Shown here in pieces: positions 4,853 through 11,079 of a stretch of DNA of 11,079 nt (position 1 is its first letter; each line of letters begins with the position of its first letter). Source of the stretch: Bacteroidales bacterium (lineage in GTDB: Bacteria > Bacteroidota > Bacteroidia > Bacteroidales > VadinHA17); the NCBI GenBank assembly GCA_015486475.1, contig WFRO01000320.1:1-11079 (forward strand), read 5' to 3'. The notes below the pieces were generated by a model. That model had not been told where the DNA came from. It did not search any database and saw nothing but the letters and a program-made list of their open reading frames with translations. A program made the position numbers and the translations under genes.

Positions 4853-6763
4853 TCACTTTCCCTCCGGTACGATCCTCATCGCCAGCCCCGTATTGGGGAG
4901 CAGATCGAAAGAGAGGTTACTGCCGGCTTCCACCGGCTTTTCTTCGATCCTGACATGGGTGCGGGTATTCGTCGCCGGATCATCGGTGTAGATGATCGCC
5001 CGGTATTTTTTCACCGGATCCAGGAAATTCAGGGATAGTTTCAAGGTGTGGGTTGACTCTCCATTGATCGATCCCACATACCACTCCTGGCCGCTACGGC
5101 GGGCGAAAGTACCGTACTCACCGATGCGTCCTTCGATCACCTTCGTATCGTCCCATACCGTCGGCATAAGCCTGAAAAAGTCCAGTTCCGGCACTTCGCT
5201 GATCACTCCGCTTTGGGTGCTGTCCTGCAAGCCGGGACGGGAGACTGCCGGACGGTCATACCAGAAGAGGAACTGCCAGGGACTGTATATACACACTGCC
5301 TTGGCCAGTTGTGAGGCGTGGGAGGAACGCATCCTGCCCGTCACACGGTCCGTAAAGTAACAGATGGTATTGTCGGCAGGGCCGGCGATGGTGCGGGTGA
5401 ACATGGTGATGAGGGTGTGGTGGTTGCCGGGCGCCTCCTCATCGCCCCGCACCCCCTCGCAGGTCATGAAATTAGGCCAGGTGCGCTGGTAACCCGTCGG
5501 ACGGTATTCATCGTGCACATCCACCATGAGGTGATGGCTCGCCGCCTTGCGGATGGCCTCATGCAGCCAGGAGGTCCATTGCTGCGGCCCCACCCGGACA
5601 AAGCCGTACTTCACCCCGCTGACACCCCACGACGCATACAACGGCAGGATCGTATCCAGTTGCACCTCCAGGGCACGACGGTTGACATAGAGGATGATGC
5701 CAATATCTTTCTGCCGGGCATAGCCGATCACCCCCGGCAGGTCCAGCGGGCCGGGAGAGCGTTTGGGATCGACGGTGACCGTGGTGGCATCGGAGGAGGT
5801 GTCATATTCATGACCATACCATCCCGCATCGAACTCCACGAACTGCAGTCCGTGCGTTGCGGCAAAGTCCACGCAGGCCCTGCCCCCGCGTGTGGTGAGG
5901 GTCACCTCTCGGATCACCTTGCCCGGCCGGATCCAGGAGACATCCTGCAGGGCACAGGGAGCATTCAGGTTGAGAAGCAGGAAATTGTTCTCCACCAGGC
6001 GGCCCGGCTCTGTGGCTGCCATCACAAAACGCCACGGGGTGACGGCAGGATAAGAGAGCACTACCTCCCCTGCCAGCGAAGAGACCACCCCGTTCTTCCC
6101 CGGCGGGGCCGGAGCCAGCCGCATACGGGCATAATCCACCAGTGCCGCCTCCCCCACAGCCACATAAACATCTTTTCCTTCTTCCACCACCAGGGGCCGC
6201 TCGGCAGGTTTTTTGATCTGTTTCACCGGGATGCGCTCATACCTGCCCTGGGCAGAGTAGGTCACCCACGCCCGGGCACCGGCAGGAAAAGTGAATGTGG
6301 TATGCTCACGCCGGATGTGCAGGCTGTCCTCCCCGTTCCCGGCATCCGGGAACACATAGCGGAAGGCAATTCCTTCATTGTAAGCACGCAGTTGCAGCTC
6401 CCAGCGGGTTCCGTCCCCCTCTGTCACGACCGCCACACACTTATTGTAATGATCCCGGTAAAGAGAGCGGTCGCCGTACACCGGTTTCCAGGATGTATCC
6501 ACCTCCGAAACGGACATGATCTCCTGCAGGGAGACTTTTTTCCCCGGCTCCCGCTCGTCCCCTAACACCATTCCCAGCGGTGAGGGCAGGATGATCTGTT
6601 TACCGTTCCACCGCACCGACCAGGTGAGCTGTCCTTCATCGGTTGTGGTCAACAGAACGTGGTATTTCCCGTCCGGGCTGTAGAGGGACACCTCGTCCCC
6701 CTTGCCGGCCGTTGCCGGTAAGGATAAAAGGAATAATGATCCAATAAAAAGAATATTTCTCAC
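4853..6763 (-). CDS. GH97 family alpha-glycosidase (SusB-like), secreted
   Basis: This is an exo-acting alpha-glucosidase or alpha-galactosidase of the SusB family. I start it at GTG 6763 because MRNILFIGSLFLLSLPATA is then a clean signal peptide; no ATG lies nearby. An upstream TTG at 6802 would put 13 residues, several of them basic, ahead of it. Length is 636 residues, close to the family. Residues about 24-275 are the N-terminal beta-sandwich (GH97_N, with YNEGIAFRY around E130). Residues about 285-560 are the TIM barrel, with FVEFDAGWYG (D312), GVKYGFVR (G387), VDVHDEYRPTG (417-424) and CEGVRGDEE (E436, E442, E443). Residues about 565-636 are the C-terminal domain. The position of the retaining-type nucleophile Asp is G387, as in the inverting SusB group, but the HEA base motif of SusB reads HDE here. 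Neighbouring fucosidases suggest a branched host or plant glycan. Specificity is not decided by sequence. Confidence 0.9.
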   Translation of the reverse strand: MRNILFIGSLFLLSLPATAGKGDEVSLYSPDGKYHVLLTTTDEGQLTWSVRWNGKQIILPSPLGMVLGDEREPGKKVSLQEIMSVSEVDTSWKPVYGDRSLYRDHYNKCVAVVTEGDGTRWELQLRAYNEGIAFRYVFPDAGNGEDSLHIRREHTTFTFPAGARAWVTYSAQGRYERIPVKQIKKPAERPLVVEEGKDVYVAVGEAALVDYARMRLAPAPPGKNGVVSSLAGEVVLSYPAVTPWRFVMAATEPGRLVENNFLLLNLNAPCALQDVSWIRPGKVIREVTLTTRGGRACVDFAATHGLQFVEFDAGWYGHEYDTSSDATTVTVDPKRSPGPLDLPGVIGYARQKDIGIILYVNRRALEVQLDTILPLYASWGVSGVKYGFVRVGPQQWTSWLHEAIRKAASHHLMVDVHDEYRPTGYQRTWPNFMTCEGVRGDEEAPGNHHTLITMFTRTIAGPADNTICYFTDRVTGRMRSSHASQLAKAVCIYSPWQFLFWYDRPAVSRPGLQDSTQSGVISEVPELDFFRLMPTVWDDTKVIEGRIGEYGTFARRSGQEWYVGSINGESTHTLKLSLNFLDPVKKYRAIIYTDDPATNTRTHVRIEEKPVEAGSNLSFDLLPNTGLAMRIVPEGK

Positions 6764-6825
6764 CTTTAAAATTTTAATGTATCGGAATGCCTTCCAGCAC
6801 AAAAAGCATCATGCAAAGCGGATGT

Positions 6826-6856
6826 GTTGGTGGTTGGTAGTTCGTAGTTGGTAGTT
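6826..6856. repeat. Heptamer repeat GTTGGTA
   Basis: GTTGGTG, GTTGGTA, GTTCGTA, GTTGGTA and a partial GTT run in tandem from 6826. This is the upstream side of GH97 (minus strand), about 65 bases before the chosen GTG start, so it would be in the leader if the promoter lies further right. Confidence 0.65.
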
Positions 6857-6874
6857 CACCTTGTACCTTACAAC

Positions 6875-6909
6875 CAGCACCCAGCACCCTGCACCCTGCA
6901 CCCAGCACC
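6875..6909. repeat. Heptamer repeat CWGCACC, five units
   Basis: Five exact-length units run 6875-6909: CAGCACC twice, CTGCACC twice, CAGCACC once. Only the second base varies. This is the cleanest tandem array in the window. Frames crossing it in the minus strand give peptides such as GAGCRV repeats that look artificial. Confidence 0.8.
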
Positions 6910-6937
6910 CGTTCGAGCTTCCTTCTGCCTTTCCTCG

Positions 6938-6969
6938 TCCGCCAAAGCTCCGAAAGGAGCGACGGCGGA
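6938..6969. repeat. Hairpin of the TCCGCC/GGCGGA family
   Basis: Arms TCCGCC (6938-6943) and GGCGGA (6964-6969) enclose a stem GCTCC (6947-6951)/GGAGC (6956-6960) with a GAAA loop. The flanks CTTCTGCCTTTCCTCG and TTGCCTTTCCTCG link it to a second family member at 6983-7029. It lies downstream of the GH29 stop and upstream of GH97. Confidence 0.65.
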
Positions 6970-6982
6970 TTGCCTTTCCTCG

Positions 6983-7029
6983 TCCTCCGTAGCCGGTTCC
7001 TGAGCTTGTCGAAGGGTGGCGAAGGAGGA
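6983..7029 (-). terminator. Hairpin downstream of GH29 (REP-like, possible terminator)
   Basis: Arms TCCTCC (6983-6988) and GGAGGA (7024-7029) enclose GCC (6992-6994)/GGC (7018-7020) and the sequence TTCCTGAGCTTGTCGAAGG. That inner sequence is a widespread bacterial intergenic repeat (CCTTCGACAAGCTCAGG on the other strand). It begins 17 bases past the GH29 stop on the minus strand, so it could mark the 3' end of that transcript, but no U-run follows. Confidence 0.45.
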
Positions 7030-7046
7030 TTACTTTTGCCTTGCAC

Positions 7047-8825
7047 TTACAGCGCTCTGTGCAGCACCCACTCATTCAGGATGGGCGGCTGGTTGTCCGG
7101 GCCGGAGATCACCAGGCGAAAATAACGGCCCGTAACCGGAGCAAAGGCCACCTGATGGCCGGAGCCTTTCGTCGTCCCGCTGATCACGGTCACCCACTTT
7201 CCGTCTTTCTTCACCTGCAGTTCGAACTGCTGGCTTTTGTGATCCCAGGGATGCCATGGTTCCACGAGGGCCATGTGACCGATGGCCACGGGTTCACCCA
7301 GGTCCACCTCCACCCAGCCTTTGTGTTCTCCTGCAGTTGTCCAGCGGTCTTTGGGGTTCCCATCGAAAAGATCGGATACTTTGGTGTTCTCTGAAGTGGT
7401 AGATGCTTTGCCTGTTTTGCCGTCCGTCGGTACCGGCAGCACATCCGGCTCACCTTCAAAGGTAAGGGCCACAATGGAGATGACAGGATCCGGGGCGTCT
7501 GCCGGCACACTGATCTCCACGTGTCCTTCTTTGTTCACCACCTTCAGGGTCTCTCCGGGCTCCGCCGGCAGCCAGGCTTTTTGCGCCTTGTTGCGCAGCG
7601 GCACCTTCAGCACGCCGTCCTGCGGCCAGTCGTACACATGCAGATAGACGGTATTCCCTTTGCGGGTGGCCCGGCCCCAGGGCAGCCAGGGAAAAGGACT
7701 GGCCGTGGTGCCATAGATGGCCTCGCTGTTCTTCTTCATCCAGGCACCGATGTATTTCAGACGGTCAATACTGGCCTGCGGGATCAGCCCTTCGGAGGTA
7801 GGCCCGACGTTCAACAGGAAGTTACCTCCTTTGGAGACGATCTCCGAGAGCTTCAGCAGGAGGTCTTTCCCTGATTTCCAGTTATGGTCCCACGACTTGT
7901 ATCCCCACGTATCGTTCATGGTCATGCATACCTCCCAGTTGCGGCCGGGATAGCCGGTCGCCGGGATGTACTGCTCAGGCGTCTCCAGGTCGCCCGGGAT
8001 GCCGCCGCCCAGGCGGTTGTTGGTGATGAGACCGGGGTACTCTGCCACGATAGGCAGGAACTTTTCGGCCCGCTCGCGGGTCATCTCCTTGGGGGTGTCC
8101 CACCACAGGATATCGGGGTGATACTGCGAGAGGATCTCTTTCACCTGTGGCACAGCTATTTTATCAAGATATTCATCAAAACTACCCAACTGCGCAGGAT
8201 CCCAGTGACCATCATGCTCGGCGGTGAACTTGTCTATACGTGCCGAGTCGGGGTTGTCCCAGCCGGCGCGGGCCAGTTTCCGGTAGGCTGCCCCGCCGGG
8301 ATGGTTCCAGTCCTGCGCCTGGGAATAGTACAGCCCGATATGCATGTTCTGTTTGCGGGCAGCCTTCACCAGGGCACCGATCACATCTTTTTTATAAGGT
8401 GTGGCATCCACGATGTCCCAGTCGGTCACCTTCGAGTCGAACATCCCGAAACCGTCATGGTGCTTGGAGGTGATCACCATGTATTTCATCCCTGCCTCTT
8501 TGGCCAGCGACACCCAGGCATCCGGATCATATTTGACAGGGTTGAAAGATTTAGCATATTCCTTGTATTCCGCCACAGGGATCTTGGCATAGTTCATGAT
8601 CCACTCACCGATCCCTTTGATCTTATGCCCTTTGTACACCCCGGCCGGCACAGAGTATACCCCCCAGTGGATGAACATGCCGAACTTGGCATCCCGCCAC
8701 CAGGCCATCTTGTCGGTCTGTTGCGTACCGGCTTTTTTCTGCTCCTCTTTTTTCGGAGATGAAGAACAATACGGAAGTGTTACCAGACTGATCGCCATAA
8801 GCGTAATGATCGTGATCTTTTTCAT
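7047..8825 (-). CDS. GH29 alpha-L-fucosidase with C-terminal F5/8 (CBM32-like) domain
   Basis: This hydrolyses terminal alpha-L-fucose with retention of configuration. It encodes 592 residues. The N-terminus (MKKITIITLMAISLVTLPYC) ends at C20 followed by SSSPKKEE, which looks like a lipoprotein or a cleaved signal peptide; LPYC is not a standard lipobox. The GH29 barrel occupies about 40-370, with KFGMFIHWGVYS (H53, W54), KHHDGFGMFDS (H122, H123, D124), the nucleophile motif DILWWDTP (D243), ETPEQYIP (E281, E284) and GGNFLLNVGPTSEG. Residues about 380-460 are the beta-sandwich that usually follows. Residues about 470-590 resemble an F5/8 type C carbohydrate-binding domain (SDLFDGNPKDRWTT, WVEVDLG, YFRLVISG). 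The gene lies upstream of GH97 and with the GH95 fragment forms a fucose-releasing set. The acid/base residue cannot be fixed by eye. Confidence 0.92.
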   Translation of the reverse strand: MKKITIITLMAISLVTLPYCSSSPKKEEQKKAGTQQTDKMAWWRDAKFGMFIHWGVYSVPAGVYKGHKIKGIGEWIMNYAKIPVAEYKEYAKSFNPVKYDPDAWVSLAKEAGMKYMVITSKHHDGFGMFDSKVTDWDIVDATPYKKDVIGALVKAARKQNMHIGLYYSQAQDWNHPGGAAYRKLARAGWDNPDSARIDKFTAEHDGHWDPAQLGSFDEYLDKIAVPQVKEILSQYHPDILWWDTPKEMTRERAEKFLPIVAEYPGLITNNRLGGGIPGDLETPEQYIPATGYPGRNWEVCMTMNDTWGYKSWDHNWKSGKDLLLKLSEIVSKGGNFLLNVGPTSEGLIPQASIDRLKYIGAWMKKNSEAIYGTTASPFPWLPWGRATRKGNTVYLHVYDWPQDGVLKVPLRNKAQKAWLPAEPGETLKVVNKEGHVEISVPADAPDPVISIVALTFEGEPDVLPVPTDGKTGKASTTSENTKVSDLFDGNPKDRWTTAGEHKGWVEVDLGEPVAIGHMALVEPWHPWDHKSQQFELQVKKDGKWVTVISGTTKGSGHQVAFAPVTGRYFRLVISGPDNQPPILNEWVLHRAL

Positions 8826-8850
8826 AGTGGAATGATTTAAGATTTATCCG

Positions 8851-8889
8851 ATCAGCAATGAAAAGCGCTTGCGATTTTCAATTGCTGAT
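8851..8889. promoter_or_regulatory. Inverted repeat in the GH29 leader
   Basis: ATCAGCAATGAAAA (8851-8864) pairs with TTTTCAATTGCTGAT (8875-8889), 14 bp with one unpaired base. The centre carries AAGCGCTT (8863-8870), a perfect 8-bp palindrome like the core of LacI-family operators. It ends 25 bases before the GH29 ATG on the minus strand. It may be an operator or an RNA stem at the 5' end of the transcript. Confidence 0.55.
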
Positions 8890-8896
8890 TTTGGGT

Positions 8897-8927
8897 TAAA
8901 TATAAAACAAAAACAGAAATGAACAGA
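8897..8927 (-). promoter_or_regulatory. Possible Bacteroidota promoter for GH29
   Basis: On the minus strand TATATTTA (8904-8897) matches TAnnTTTG in all but the last base. A weak -33 box TCTG (8927-8924) lies 19 bases upstream, where TTTG is expected. Transcription would begin near 8890, right at the leader inverted repeat. The match is imperfect. Confidence 0.25.
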
Positions 8928-8971
8928 TCTTTCTCTCAATAATTAATATCATGACAGGCTCTGATAAAGCA

Positions 8972-10066
8972 TTATCTTTTCCTTATGGGAGTTCTCTTAA
9001 ATCCCGATATATGCATGTTGATATCGGTATTGGGGTCATAGTCTTCCCGGTCGGTGTATATGACGTCCCCCTGTTCGTTCACCCACCGGTACTGCCATTG
9101 GTTTGAGCCCGTCTCCACCTCATGGGTATAGGGATTGACATATTCCTCCTGGTCGGTCAGGGTCAGGAACATGTCATTGTGTATCTCAGCATTGGTTTTT
9201 TGTTGATGCTCTACCATCTCCCTTTCCAGTTTTTGCACTTCCTGCTGTGTACGTAACATGATCTTACCACGTTGTATCTGTCCCTGTATCTCACCGGCCA
9301 CCCATTGCGGGTTCAACCGGACAGAGTTCAGGATGATACTGAATACCGGCTCCCATTGTCTGAAGTTGCCGGCCGGAGCACGTATCAGGAAAGTCCCTTT
9401 GTTTCCCCACATACCGGCCCCCAGTTGCCCCATGTTCTCGATCACCCCTACCAGTTTTTCCTCAAAACCTATTCCACCTTCCTGATAACTGACCGTGACC
9501 ACAGCCGCATCATAGCTGAACCCCAGGCCGGGCATCATGGCATTGATCCTTTGCTGATAACCCTGCGCCAGTTTTTTTGCAGGGTGCGTTTCCAGCGTAC
9601 GGAAACCTGTGACCTGCGGATGTGCATACGGGAAAGCCACCTGTTGTAAAAAAACAGCAGCAGGCACAAGAGGATAGACAGTCATCCCGTTGTAGTTGCT
9701 ACCCACCGGGAACATGGCCGCTGCGGGCATGTTCCTGTTATCAAAAAAAAGCACATCCGGCAGCCAGCGGATCATGACCGTTCCGGCCGCATCTTTTTTA
9801 ACTGAGAAGTCCAACTTTGCCGCAATGGACTGTGCTGCTCCTCCCTGCATCCCCGGATCTACCCGGAAGATACCCCCATCCTCCTGCCAGCCCCTGGGCA
9901 CCAGTAAACTGAATGCTTTCTCACGAGGCTCATACACCCGTGTAAAGACCACTGTCGCCGGCTTATCTGATCTCTGAGCGATCTTCTGTTGAGCCGGCAC
10001 GGGAAAAGCTAAAACAAAAAGCAACACACAGGCCGTAACAGGGTTCTTCAGGAAGTTTGTTTTCAT
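8972..10066 (-). CDS. Secreted protein of unknown function with C-terminal RYRWVNEQGDVIYTD motif
   Basis: I do not recognise a named family. It encodes 364 residues. Residues 1-25 are a signal peptide (hydrophobic ACVLLFVLAF, cleavage after VPA). Residues about 38-250 alternate hydrophobic strands and loops, starting with a VYEPREKAFSLLVPRGW segment that resembles PsbP-like or other 'present the bound ligand' folds; this is a guess. Residues about 264-300 (RGKIMLRTQQEVQKLEREMVE and on) are strongly helical and probably coiled coil. Residues about 303-345 hold a highly polar, aromatic block (EEYVNPYTHEVE, WQYRWVNEQGDVIYTD, EDYDPN) of the kind I recall from uncharacterised bacterial proteins. 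A strong GGAGGG Shine-Dalgarno just upstream supports the ATG. It sits between the cupin and GH29 on the same strand, but nothing ties it to sugar metabolism. Confidence 0.8.
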   Translation of the reverse strand: MKTNFLKNPVTACVLLFVLAFPVPAQQKIAQRSDKPATVVFTRVYEPREKAFSLLVPRGWQEDGGIFRVDPGMQGGAAQSIAAKLDFSVKKDAAGTVMIRWLPDVLFFDNRNMPAAAMFPVGSNYNGMTVYPLVPAAVFLQQVAFPYAHPQVTGFRTLETHPAKKLAQGYQQRINAMMPGLGFSYDAAVVTVSYQEGGIGFEEKLVGVIENMGQLGAGMWGNKGTFLIRAPAGNFRQWEPVFSIILNSVRLNPQWVAGEIQGQIQRGKIMLRTQQEVQKLEREMVEHQQKTNAEIHNDMFLTLTDQEEYVNPYTHEVETGSNQWQYRWVNEQGDVIYTDREDYDPNTDINMHISGFKRTPIRKR

Positions 10067-10070
10067 GATA

Positions 10071-10076
10071 CCCTCC
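10071..10076 (-). promoter_or_regulatory. Strong Shine-Dalgarno GGAGGG
   Basis: The minus-strand sequence GGAGGG ends four bases before the ATG at 10066. The other starts here have only AGGA/AGGGA or no such match, so this is unusual for the window. It fixes the start of the secreted protein gene and argues against a short overlapping frame that ends there. Confidence 0.7.
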
Positions 10077-10130
10077 GGATTTTTGTATCAACAATTTCCT
10101 GATTTTTTTTTAGAATTACAAATTCAGAGT

Positions 10131-10173
10131 TCCCGGGATGGTTCAACCCTGACCACACCGATAAATCCCGGGA
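10131..10173. promoter_or_regulatory. Pair of TCCCGGGA palindromes
   Basis: Two identical 8-bp palindromes lie at 10131-10138 and 10166-10173, 35 bases apart start to start. TCCCGGGAT (10131-10139) can also pair with ATCCCGGGA (10165-10173) as a hairpin with a 25-base loop. The pair is 65-110 bases upstream of the secreted protein gene. It may be a two-site operator or an mRNA stem. Confidence 0.4.
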
Positions 10174-10190
10174 GAATAAAGGGTTATTGG

Positions 10191-10206
10191 CAGAATGCAC
10201 ATTCTG
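10191..10206. repeat. Hairpin CAGAATG/CATTCTG followed by T6 on plus strand
   Basis: CAGAATG (10191-10197) pairs with CATTCTG (10200-10206) with a CA loop, or six pairs with a four-base loop. TTTTTT follows on the plus strand at 10207-10212. The shape is terminator-like on plus, but no plus-strand gene lies upstream, so it may act only as a stem in the minus-strand cupin-to-secreted-protein transcript. Confidence 0.4.
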
Positions 10207-10241
10207 TTTTTTCCCTGTCTTAAGAATATTACAGCATAAGA

Positions 10242-10565
10242 TCATTCCAGGAACTCCTCCCTCTGGGGAGTGAATACATCCAGGATTGCCGCATCCTCCA
10301 GGGCCAGCACGCCGTGCGGCACATCCGGAGGTACATAAAAAGTATCTCCCGCACAGAGGGTTTCCTTTTTCCCATCGATGGTCACCTCAAAAGAACCTTT
10401 CAGGATATAGCTCGCCTGTTCATGGGGATGGGTATGCACATACCCGACGGCCCCCTTCTCAAAACAGACCTCCACCATCATCATCTGCCCGCCCCGGGCC
10501 AGGATCTTCCGGCTCACCCCCTCCCCGAGATCCTCCCGGATCGCCTTTTCATTTTTTATTACCAT
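10242..10565 (-). CDS. Small cupin-domain protein
   Basis: This is a single-domain cupin of 107 residues with no signal peptide, so cytoplasmic. I prefer the ATG at 10565 (MVIKNEKAIRED), preceded by ATAGGATC, which contains AGGA; an ATG at 10589 would add MNEKIYRI from within the tetranucleotide repeat. Cupin motif 1 is GYVHTHPHEQASYILKG (H44, H46, H48, Q50) and motif 2 is AGDTFYVPPDVPHGV (H84). Three His plus Gln is the metal set seen in KdgF-type cupins, which open 4,5-unsaturated uronates. Many related cupins have other or unknown roles, so a KdgF activity is only possible. It follows GH95 by about 60 bases on the same strand, suggesting co-expression with the fucosidases. Confidence 0.85.
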   Translation of the reverse strand: MVIKNEKAIREDLGEGVSRKILARGGQMMMVEVCFEKGAVGYVHTHPHEQASYILKGSFEVTIDGKKETLCAGDTFYVPPDVPHGVLALEDAAILDVFTPQREEFLE

Positions 10566-10581
10566 GATCCTATATATTTTT

Positions 10582-10622
10582 TCATTCATTCATTCATTCA
10601 CTCATTCAATCATTCAATCATT
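10582..10622. repeat. TGAA tetranucleotide repeat between GH95 and cupin
   Basis: On the minus strand from 10622, units of TGAT/TGAA/TGAG repeat with a 4-base period for about 40 bases (ATTC/ATTCA on plus), ending in four exact GAAT units next to the cupin leader. The array fills most of the gap between the GH95 TAG and the cupin start and contains several ATG triplets in different frames, each soon followed by TGA. Confidence 0.8.
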
Positions 10623-10624
10623 AT

Positions 10625-11079
10625 CTATTCTCCCGTCAGTTCTTTTGTAAGATCATAACTTTCCCCGGCCTTCATTTCCCGGATGATCTTTTTATCCCCG
10701 TAAATGACCGTCACCTTCCCTGTTTTCCCGGAATGGATCACCACTTTTTCAGGCTGATGATCCTTCCATCCGATATCAACCGTATAATCTCCCCGTGCTT
10801 TAAGTCCGGTCACTTCCCCCTGACCCCAGGCCTGCGGCAGGGCGGGGAGAATGCGTATCTCTCCTCCCCAGGATTGCAGCAACATCCCTGCGATCCCGGC
10901 CGTCCCCCCGAAGTTCCCGTCTATCTGAAAAGGAGGATGGGTATCGAAAAGGTTTGAAAGTGTGGACCTTTGAAAAAGTAACTGCAGATGTTTATACGCT
11001 TCATCTCCCATCTGGAGCCGGTCGTAAAAGTTGATGATCCAGGCGCGGCTCCATCCCGTATGACCGCCTCCATGAGAAA
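10625..11079 (-). CDS. GH95 alpha-L-fucosidase, C-terminal part (truncated by window edge)
   Basis: The frame is open from the right edge to a TAG at 10625-10627, showing the last 150 residues or so; the 5' end lies outside. The visible start, SHGGGHTGWSRAWIINF, and the following LSNLFDTHPPFQIDGNFGG are the signature of GH95, and the Asp in FQIDGNFG corresponds to the residue that works with Asn as the base in the Bifidobacterium AfcA enzyme. The motif GIAGMLLQSWGGEIRILPALP follows, and the remaining roughly 75 residues (GLKARGDYTVDIGWKDH and on) are the usual C-terminal beta domain. GH95 enzymes remove alpha-1,2-fucose (some act on L-galactose) by inversion. The internal Met at 11011 is not the start. 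It heads the visible glycosidase group GH95-cupin-GH29-GH97. Confidence 0.93.
   Translation of the reverse strand, partial: SHGGGHTGWSRAWIINFYDRLQMGDEAYKHLQLLFQRSTLSNLFDTHPPFQIDGNFGGTAGIAGMLLQSWGGEIRILPALPQAWGQGEVTGLKARGDYTVDIGWKDHQPEKVVIHSGKTGKVTVIYGDKKIIREMKAGESYDLTKELTGE

Noticed and set aside
4365..4991. Plus-strand open frame of 208 codons starting in the hairpin block
   Set aside because: It translates REP-like hairpins and the pyrimidine tandem repeat (TLPTLSTLQTF-like peptide) and then runs into the 3' end of GH97 on the other strand.
5318..6565. Plus-strand open frame of 415 codons
   Set aside because: It lies antisense to GH97, whose family motifs fix the real frame; the translation is rich in Arg, His and Pro and has no domain-like pattern.
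4853..6802. TTG start at 6802 for GH97
   Set aside because: It would put MCWKAFRYIKILKV before the signal peptide; the GTG at 6763 gives a normal n-region and needs no extra residues.
6774..7075. Two minus-strand open frames of about 90 codons
   Set aside because: They read through heptamer arrays and hairpins; the peptides are repeats such as GAGCRV and show no protein character.
7884..8762. Plus-strand open frame of 292 codons
   Set aside because: It is the antisense shadow of GH29, whose catalytic motifs are unambiguous.
10191..10212. Intrinsic terminator on the plus strand
   Set aside because: The stem and T6 look right, but there is no plus-strand gene upstream for it to end; kept only as a hairpin.
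10063..10245. Minus-strand 60-codon frame between the cupin and the secreted protein
   Set aside because: It would overlap the next start by ATGA, which is tempting, but it crosses the paired palindromes, has no visible ribosome site or domain, and the GGAGGG before 10066 serves the larger gene.

Overview
The window looks like chromosome of a Bacteroidota bacterium, most likely Bacteroidales. The reasons are the SusB-like GH97, GH29 and GH95 glycosidases, a lipoprotein with TIG/IPT domains, an outer-membrane protein with the N-terminal GDTIYGEIK motif common in that phylum, starts that mostly lack a Shine-Dalgarno sequence, and spacers full of short palindromes and tandem repeats. A genus cannot be named from this sequence alone.

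Layout. At the left edge, on the plus strand, is the tail of a membrane protein (ends at 124), followed 5 bases later by a secreted CotH-like / atypical-kinase-like protein (130-1215). Everything else is on the minus strand, read right to left: the 3' end of a GH95 fucosidase (from the right edge to 10625), a small cupin (10565-10242), a secreted protein of unknown function (10066-8972), a GH29 alpha-L-fucosidase with a C-terminal F5/8 (CBM32-like) domain (8825-7047), a GH97 alpha-glycosidase (6763-4853), and then, after a long repeat-filled spacer, a two-gene unit of a beta-barrel outer-membrane protein (3870-2617) and a TIG-domain lipoprotein (2605-1691). The plus and minus units converge on the repeat-rich spacer 1216-1690.

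How the genes work together. GH95, GH29 and GH97 are all exported or probably exported exo-glycosidases that remove terminal fucose and alpha-linked hexose. With the cupin they look like a module of a polysaccharide-utilisation locus for a fucosylated host or plant glycan. No SusC/SusD pair, sulfatase or regulator is visible, so the locus boundaries and substrate are unknown. The lipoprotein/outer-membrane pair and the CotH-like gene have no visible functional link to the glycosidases.

Non-coding content. The most unusual part is the spacers. Four long hairpins with TCCGCC/GGCGGA-type arms lie in three spacers. Short tandem repeats with periods of about 7-9 bases occur in the same spacers. 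Spacer 3871-4852 adds a 12-bp iterated palindromic block, nested hairpins, a run of three GC-rich hairpins and two diverged copies of a roughly 50-bp foldback. A leader inverted repeat precedes GH29, and a TGAA tetranucleotide repeat lies between GH95 and the cupin. I see no convincing new enzymatic or defence system. The strongest candidates for follow-up are the composite repeat modules, the catalytic-site variant of GH97, and the secreted kinase-like protein.
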